DNA of 10,055 bases. Origin: Bacteroidales bacterium. Lineage in GTDB: Bacteria > Bacteroidota > Bacteroidia > Bacteroidales > VadinHA17. The notes beneath the pieces were generated by a model. It did no database searches, was not told the DNA's origin, and was given only the letters and a program-made list of their open reading frames with translations. Of this stretch, positions 6,481 to 10,055 are shown piece after piece (the stretch's first letter is position 1; each line of letters starts with the position of its first letter). The stretch is from positions 1 to 10,055 of the forward strand of contig JAFGXK010000166.1 in assembly GCA_016936695.1 (NCBI GenBank). The letters are read 5' to 3'. The translations under genes were made by a program, and so were the position numbers.

Positions 6481-7821
6481 ATGAGAATAATAATTGCCGG
6501 GGCCGGTGAAGTTGGAACTCACCTGGCCAAATTGCTTTCGAATGAGAATCACGAGATCATACTTATCGATACCGAGGAGGAAAGGCTAAAGCCCGTGGAT
6601 TCAACCATGGACGTGCTTACCTATACCGGATCGGCCACCTCGATAAGCATACTTCAGGAACTTCTTCACAAGAAAACAGACCTGTTCATTGCAGTTACCC
6701 ACTGGGAAGACACAAATATAACCGCTTCCATTCTTGCAAAAAGACTGGGAGCCATAAAGACCATAGCAAGGATTGACAATCTCGATTACCTTGAGCATTC
6801 AACACTGGAATTCTTCAAATCGCTGGGGATTGATTCCCTTATTTATCCTGAACTGATTGCTGCCAGGGAGGTGCTGAGCCTTCTTCATGAAACAGGCACA
6901 ACCGATTTCATGGAGTTTTGCGGCGGGAAACTTGCAATGTATGTCCAGAAACTTGACCAGAACGCTCCAATCATCGACAAATCGCTCATGGAGCTTGCCT
7001 CCACAACAAATACGGAAAAATACAGGGCTGTTGCAATTAAGCGCAATGATATAACCATTATCCCTAGGGGAAATGAGAGATTCCGTCTGGGGGACCTTGT
7101 CTTTGTCATCTCGACATTTGACGGAATTGATGAAATGATGACCACATCTGGAAAGGAAAACTTTGAGGCAAAAAGCATAATGATACTTGGAGGGAGCAGG
7201 ATCGGAAAGCATGTGGCGTCGTATATGCAGAAGACAAGTCAGGTAAAGCTTATAGACTCGGATCCCCAGAGATGTGAAGATCTTTCCGACGTTCTTGAAA
7301 ATACACTTATAATAAACGGGGACTGCCGTAATGCCGATCTTTTGCAGAACGAAGGGATAGCCCACATGGACGCCTTCGTTGCAGTGACAGGCAATTCTGA
7401 AACCAATGTCCTCTCCTGTCTTCTTGCCAAGAAACTGGGAGTGAAGAAGACCATCGCGGAAGTTGAGAACATGGAGTATATCAATCTTGCTGAAAACATA
7501 GGTATTGACACCATTATCAACAAGAAGATTGCTGCTGCCAGCAGAATATTCAGGCACACAACAAATCCGAACGTCACCCAGGTGAAATACATGACCGGAA
7601 CAGAAGCTGAAGTCATCGAGTTTAATGTCCCGGAGAATGCCAGAATTACGAAAGGAACACTGAGGAGCCTTGAGTTTCCTGCACACTCCATTGTTGGCGG
7701 CGGAACCAGGGACGGAGTTCCGTTCATAGCAACGGGTGATACCATAATAAGGCCCAACGACAAGGTTGTTGTTTTTACGCTGCCTTCAGCATATGAGAAG
7801 GTGTCGAAATTCTTCACCTGA
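6481..7821 (+). CDS. trkA: Trk system K+ transport regulatory subunit TrkA (two RCK modules)
   Basis: A cytoplasmic, peripheral-membrane subunit that binds nucleotides (NAD(H), and ATP/ADP in studied relatives) and gates the TrkH K+ channel. The 446 residues form two tandem RCK modules, as in classic TrkA. Module 1 has the Rossmann glycine motif GAGEVG (7-12) and the acidic end of strand 2 at D30, followed by an RCK_C domain around 140-222. Module 2 has ILGGSRIGKH (235-244) and LIDSD (257-261), followed by RCK_C around 365-446. Both modules keep ligand-type motifs, and the repeated ETNV / DTNI and AKRLG / AKKLG segments show the internal duplication. The ATG at 6481 starts directly at the first beta strand, so it is secure; AGGG 4 bases upstream is a weak ribosome-binding site. 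trkH follows after 5 bases, which indicates one transcript and matched expression. Confidence 0.97.
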   Translation: MRIIIAGAGEVGTHLAKLLSNENHEIILIDTEEERLKPVDSTMDVLTYTGSATSISILQELLHKKTDLFIAVTHWEDTNITASILAKRLGAIKTIARIDNLDYLEHSTLEFFKSLGIDSLIYPELIAAREVLSLLHETGTTDFMEFCGGKLAMYVQKLDQNAPIIDKSLMELASTTNTEKYRAVAIKRNDITIIPRGNERFRLGDLVFVISTFDGIDEMMTTSGKENFEAKSIMILGGSRIGKHVASYMQKTSQVKLIDSDPQRCEDLSDVLENTLIINGDCRNADLLQNEGIAHMDAFVAVTGNSETNVLSCLLAKKLGVKKTIAEVENMEYINLAENIGIDTIINKKIAAASRIFRHTTNPNVTQVKYMTGTEAEVIEFNVPENARITKGTLRSLEFPAHSIVGGGTRDGVPFIATGDTIIRPNDKVVVFTLPSAYEKVSKFFT

Positions 7822-7826
7822 TCACC

Positions 7827-9275
7827 ATGATCAATTCAAGAATAATTGCAAGGGTCTTCAGCCAGGTACTGATCCTCGAAGGGATTTTGATGCTCGTTTC
7901 GTCTGGTGTTTCATGGATTTACAATGAACCTGCGGCACGGTCCTTTTTATTTTCTGCCGTAATAACCCTCGTAACCGGCATCCTCGTCTTCACTCCACTC
8001 AGGCATCAGGAGAAGGTTTACGGAACAAGGGAAGGTTTTATTATCATTACATTTATCTGGATTTTATTCGGTGCCTTCGGGTCTCTCCCCTATCTCTTCA
8101 CTTCATCGACCGGTAACTTCACTGATGCGTTTTTCGAATCGATATCCGGATTCACCACAACCGGAGCAACTATTTTCAGGGATATTGAATCTCTTCCTCG
8201 CGGATTACTATTCTGGCGAAGCCTTACGCAATGGATCGGAGGAATTACAGTAATAACCCTGGCACTTCATGTGCTACCTGTTGTTAGGAGCCTCAACATC
8301 CAGCTTCCTGCAACAGAATTCCCGGGCATCACGGCTGACAAAATACATCCCAGGGTGATAGAGACGACAAAAAGACTGATTGGAGTATATGTCGCACTCA
8401 CCATCGCTGAAATTATTCTGCTCGCTTTGGGAAAGATGCCTTTTTTTGATTCCGTTTGCCACTCTTTCTCAACACTTTCGACTGGGGGCTTTTCGACCAG
8501 GAATACAGGAATTGCGACATTTCCTTCTCTATATATAAAGGCCGTTTTCATCCTTTTCATGTTTTTCGCAGGAATAAATCCTGCCCTCTTCTATTTCGCT
8601 TTCAAGAGAAGCTTCACCAAGATCATTCGCAATAATGAATTTGCAGCCTACCTTGTCCTGGCTATTCTTTTCCCGGCACTTATAATATTCCTGCTGTTCA
8701 GGGAAAAGGGCATCTCATTTTCATCCGGCTTTATGGATGGATTGTTCAATACTATATCAGTTATAACCACTACTGGATTTTACACTGTCAGCTTCAACGA
8801 ATGGGGATACCTTGCCATGCTGATCATCTTCTTTCTGATGTTCACAGGGGGAATGGCCGGTTCTGCGAGCGGAGGTATCAAGGTAGTCAGACTGCTGATT
8901 GCCGCAAGGAATTCGCGGAATGAGTCCAGGCGGATGATCCATCCAAATGCCTATCTGCCAGTGAGAGTCGATCAGAAGAAAGTGCCTCAGAACATCATCC
9001 AGAACCTGTTGATATTTATAATTATATATTTCATCACGTTGTGTACCGGGGCGCTGCTGATATCGTTTCTCGATTATGATATTATAACATCATTCAGCAC
9101 TGCGGCATCGATGCTGGCAAACATTGGTCCGGGCTTGGGCACGTTCGCTCCTTTTTCAACCTATGCGGATCTGCCATTAGCAGGCAAGTGGATACTAAGC
9201 GGGCTGATGATTTTGGGACGGGTTGAGATCCTGAGTGTATTGATTTTATTCACTGGGAGTTTCTACAACAAATAA
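7827..9275 (+). CDS. trkH: Trk-type K+ channel/transporter subunit TrkH
   Basis: An inner-membrane K+ uptake subunit. At 482 residues it matches the usual TrkH length. Its four M1-P-M2 repeats are visible through their pore loops: SGFTTTGAT (107-115), FSTLSTGGFS (214-223), SVITTTGFYT (311-320) and ANIGPGLGTF (431-440). Each carries the filter glycine (about 113, 220-221, 317 and 434) that gives K+ selectivity in this superfamily. GGMAGSASGGIKVVR (341-355) matches the conserved loop in the third repeat that works as an intramembrane gate in studied TrkH proteins. RSLTQWIGG (131-139) and GRVEIL (464-469) are also typical. The ATG at 7827 is 5 bases after the trkA stop, so translation is probably coupled. 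No clear terminator follows in the 39 bases before the convergent gene; TTTTACCGGAAAA is only a 4-bp arm pair. Confidence 0.97.
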   Translation: MINSRIIARVFSQVLILEGILMLVSSGVSWIYNEPAARSFLFSAVITLVTGILVFTPLRHQEKVYGTREGFIIITFIWILFGAFGSLPYLFTSSTGNFTDAFFESISGFTTTGATIFRDIESLPRGLLFWRSLTQWIGGITVITLALHVLPVVRSLNIQLPATEFPGITADKIHPRVIETTKRLIGVYVALTIAEIILLALGKMPFFDSVCHSFSTLSTGGFSTRNTGIATFPSLYIKAVFILFMFFAGINPALFYFAFKRSFTKIIRNNEFAAYLVLAILFPALIIFLLFREKGISFSSGFMDGLFNTISVITTTGFYTVSFNEWGYLAMLIIFFLMFTGGMAGSASGGIKVVRLLIAARNSRNESRRMIHPNAYLPVRVDQKKVPQNIIQNLLIFIIIYFITLCTGALLISFLDYDIITSFSTAASMLANIGPGLGTFAPFSTYADLPLAGKWILSGLMILGRVEILSVLILFTGSFYNK

Positions 9276-9314
9276 TGAGGCAGCCAGAATTATCCTTTTA
9301 CCGGAAAATGAAGA

Positions 9315-9929
9315 TCACAGTTCAAGTATGCCCAGTCCCTGTCTGAGGATTGTGAATTCATCCGTTGTACAATCGACCACGGTTGATGCTTCATTTCTGC
9401 CATAACCGCCGTCAATGACTATTTCAGCGACATCATTATACTTTTCATATATCAGTTCGGGATCGGTGGTATACTCGATCACCTCATCGGGGTCATGAAT
9501 TGAAGTAGTGATTATGGGACGACCCAATTCCCTTACAAGTTCCATGACGATACTATGATCCGGTATTCTGATCCCGACTGTCTTCTTTTTATTTTTGAAC
9601 ATTTTCGGGATCTGATTATTAGCCTGAACAATAAAAGTAAAGGGGCCGGGAAGGTTTCGCTTGAGCAGTTTGAACACCGAGTTATCCCTTATAATAGTAT
9701 ATTCAGAGAGCTGGCTCATATCATGAAAAATAAGTGACATATCAGGATTTCTGGGATCAAGTCCCTTCATCCTGGCTATAAGCTCAATTGATTTATTTGC
9801 CTTTATATCGCAGCCGATTGCATAAACAGTATCGGTGGGATAGATAATTATTCCACCCTTATCGAGGACTTCAACCACTTTCCTTATCCGGCCGGGATCT
9901 GGATTTTCTGGATATATCCGGAGGAGCAT
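9315..9929 (-). CDS. Sua5/YciO/YrdC-family protein, closest in pattern to YciO
   Basis: A YrdC-domain protein. The superfamily includes TsaC/Sua5, which makes threonylcarbamoyl-AMP for the t6A modification of tRNA; the YciO branch is similar in fold but its role is less certain. The 204 residues are a single YrdC domain with no Sua5 C-terminal domain. Visible motifs are PTDTVYAIGCD (31-41), LPGPFTFI (93-100), GIRIPDH (119-125), ASTVVD (181-186) and LRQGLG (195-200). Two positions argue for YciO over TsaC: the segment around residues 53-67 (RMKGLDPRNPDMSLIF) lacks the K-x-R-P pattern, and TTSIHDP (141-147) replaces the TSAN-type motif of TsaC. The ATG at 9929 gives MLLRIYPENP, like the YciO N-terminus. 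TTTATTTG (9951-9944 on this strand) is a one-mismatch -7 box, 14 bases before the start. The gene converges on trkH with 39 bases between. Confidence 0.88.
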   Translation of the reverse strand: MLLRIYPENPDPGRIRKVVEVLDKGGIIIYPTDTVYAIGCDIKANKSIELIARMKGLDPRNPDMSLIFHDMSQLSEYTIIRDNSVFKLLKRNLPGPFTFIVQANNQIPKMFKNKKKTVGIRIPDHSIVMELVRELGRPIITTSIHDPDEVIEYTTDPELIYEKYNDVAEIVIDGGYGRNEASTVVDCTTDEFTILRQGLGILEL

Positions 9930-9981
9930 CTTCAGTAACTATTCAAATAAACCGGGTCAGAGACTACAGTTTGTATTAATT

Positions 9982-10029
9982 AAAAAAGGGTAAGCTACTT
10001 ATATCGCACCGCTACAACCGCCTACCCTT
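9982..10029 (-). terminator. Terminator-like hairpin and T-run at the SRP RNA 3' end
   Basis: On the minus strand AAGGGTAGGC (10029-10020) can pair with GCTTACCCTT (9995-9986) over 10 bp with one G-T wobble, followed by a run of six T (9987-9982) and AATTAA. This would form a long-loop intrinsic terminator for the SRP RNA gene. The left arm belongs to the SRP RNA core, so this fold and the mature RNA fold would compete. Confidence 0.5.
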
Positions 10030-10055
10030 GCTACCTTCCGATCCTGGGGGAGTTC
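9986..10055 (-). ncRNA. ffs: Signal recognition particle RNA (small bacterial / 4.5S type), 5' part beyond the window
   Basis: Read on the minus strand, the edge of the window contains CCCCCAGGATCGGAAGGTAG followed by CAAGGGTAGGCGG. This is the conserved SRP RNA helix 8: a GGAA tetraloop (10039-10036) closed by ATC/GGT, flanked by the CAGG and AGCA sides of the internal loops that bind the Ffh M domain. About 50 bases follow before a T-run. The RNA forms the SRP with Ffh and targets nascent membrane proteins to FtsY and SecYEG. The 5' strand of the long hairpin lies right of the window. The 3' end is set at the TACCC/T-run boundary and could be a few bases off. The YciO-like gene downstream is in the same orientation but probably transcribed separately. 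Confidence 0.85.

Noticed and set aside
6799..7686. 295-residue open frame on the minus strand, antisense to trkA
   Set aside because: It lies wholly inside trkA, which has full two-module RCK homology. The antisense protein is Cys/His-rich with no recognisable motif and no start signals, as expected for a shadow frame.
6481..9275. Novel defence or signalling pair
   Set aside because: The two-module RCK protein and the four-pore-loop channel are a standard TrkA-TrkH potassium system with all key motifs intact.
9276..9314. Bidirectional terminator between trkH and the converging YciO-like gene
   Set aside because: Only TTTT/AAAA arms around ACCGG are present; there is no GC-rich stem, so the call cannot be supported.

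Overview
The window looks like chromosome from an anaerobic member of the Bacteroidota, probably Bacteroidales or a close relative. The reasons are a homodimeric-type pyruvate:ferredoxin oxidoreductase, a ruvX-def gene pair, start codons with little or no Shine-Dalgarno sequence, a ComEC without a recognisable metallo-beta-lactamase domain, a candidate promoter of the TTTG / TAnnTTTG type, and an SRP RNA core of Bacteroidota type. This assignment is inference from the sequence, not a database match.

Layout, left to right. (1) Positions 3-2939 (+) hold the 3' five-sixths of a pyruvate:ferredoxin oxidoreductase gene, cut by the left edge and closed by a strong intrinsic terminator (2953-2990). 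(2) ruvX (3002-3466) and def (3636-4205), both +, are separated by a gap built largely of 7-base-period degenerate repeats. The repeats also run into the 3' end of ruvX and encode an extra charged tail. (3) A 208-bp gap (4206-4413) carries two copies of a palindromic repeat unit. (4) comEC (4414-6420, +) has a GTG start. (5) trkA and trkH (6481-7821 and 7827-9275, +), 5 bases apart, form a K+ uptake operon behind a plausible Bacteroidota promoter. (6) A Sua5/YciO/YrdC-family gene (9315-9929, -) converges on trkH. (7) Upstream of it on the same strand lies the 3' part of the SRP RNA gene, running off the right edge (9986-10055, -) and ending in a T-run.

Functionally the window is housekeeping: pyruvate oxidation with reduced ferredoxin (PFOR), 16S rRNA processing or Holliday-junction resolution (RuvX), N-terminal deformylation of new proteins (Def), DNA import across the inner membrane (ComEC), K+ transport with its nucleotide-binding regulator (TrkH/TrkA), a nucleotide-binding protein related to tRNA t6A synthesis enzymes, and co-translational membrane targeting (SRP RNA). 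There are no prophage, insertion sequence, CRISPR, toxin-antitoxin or defence genes.

I did not find a convincing new multi-gene system. The parts not explained by ordinary genes are the heptamer-repeat tracts and hairpin around the ruvX stop codon, the paired palindromes after def, and the tight terminator/ruvX junction.
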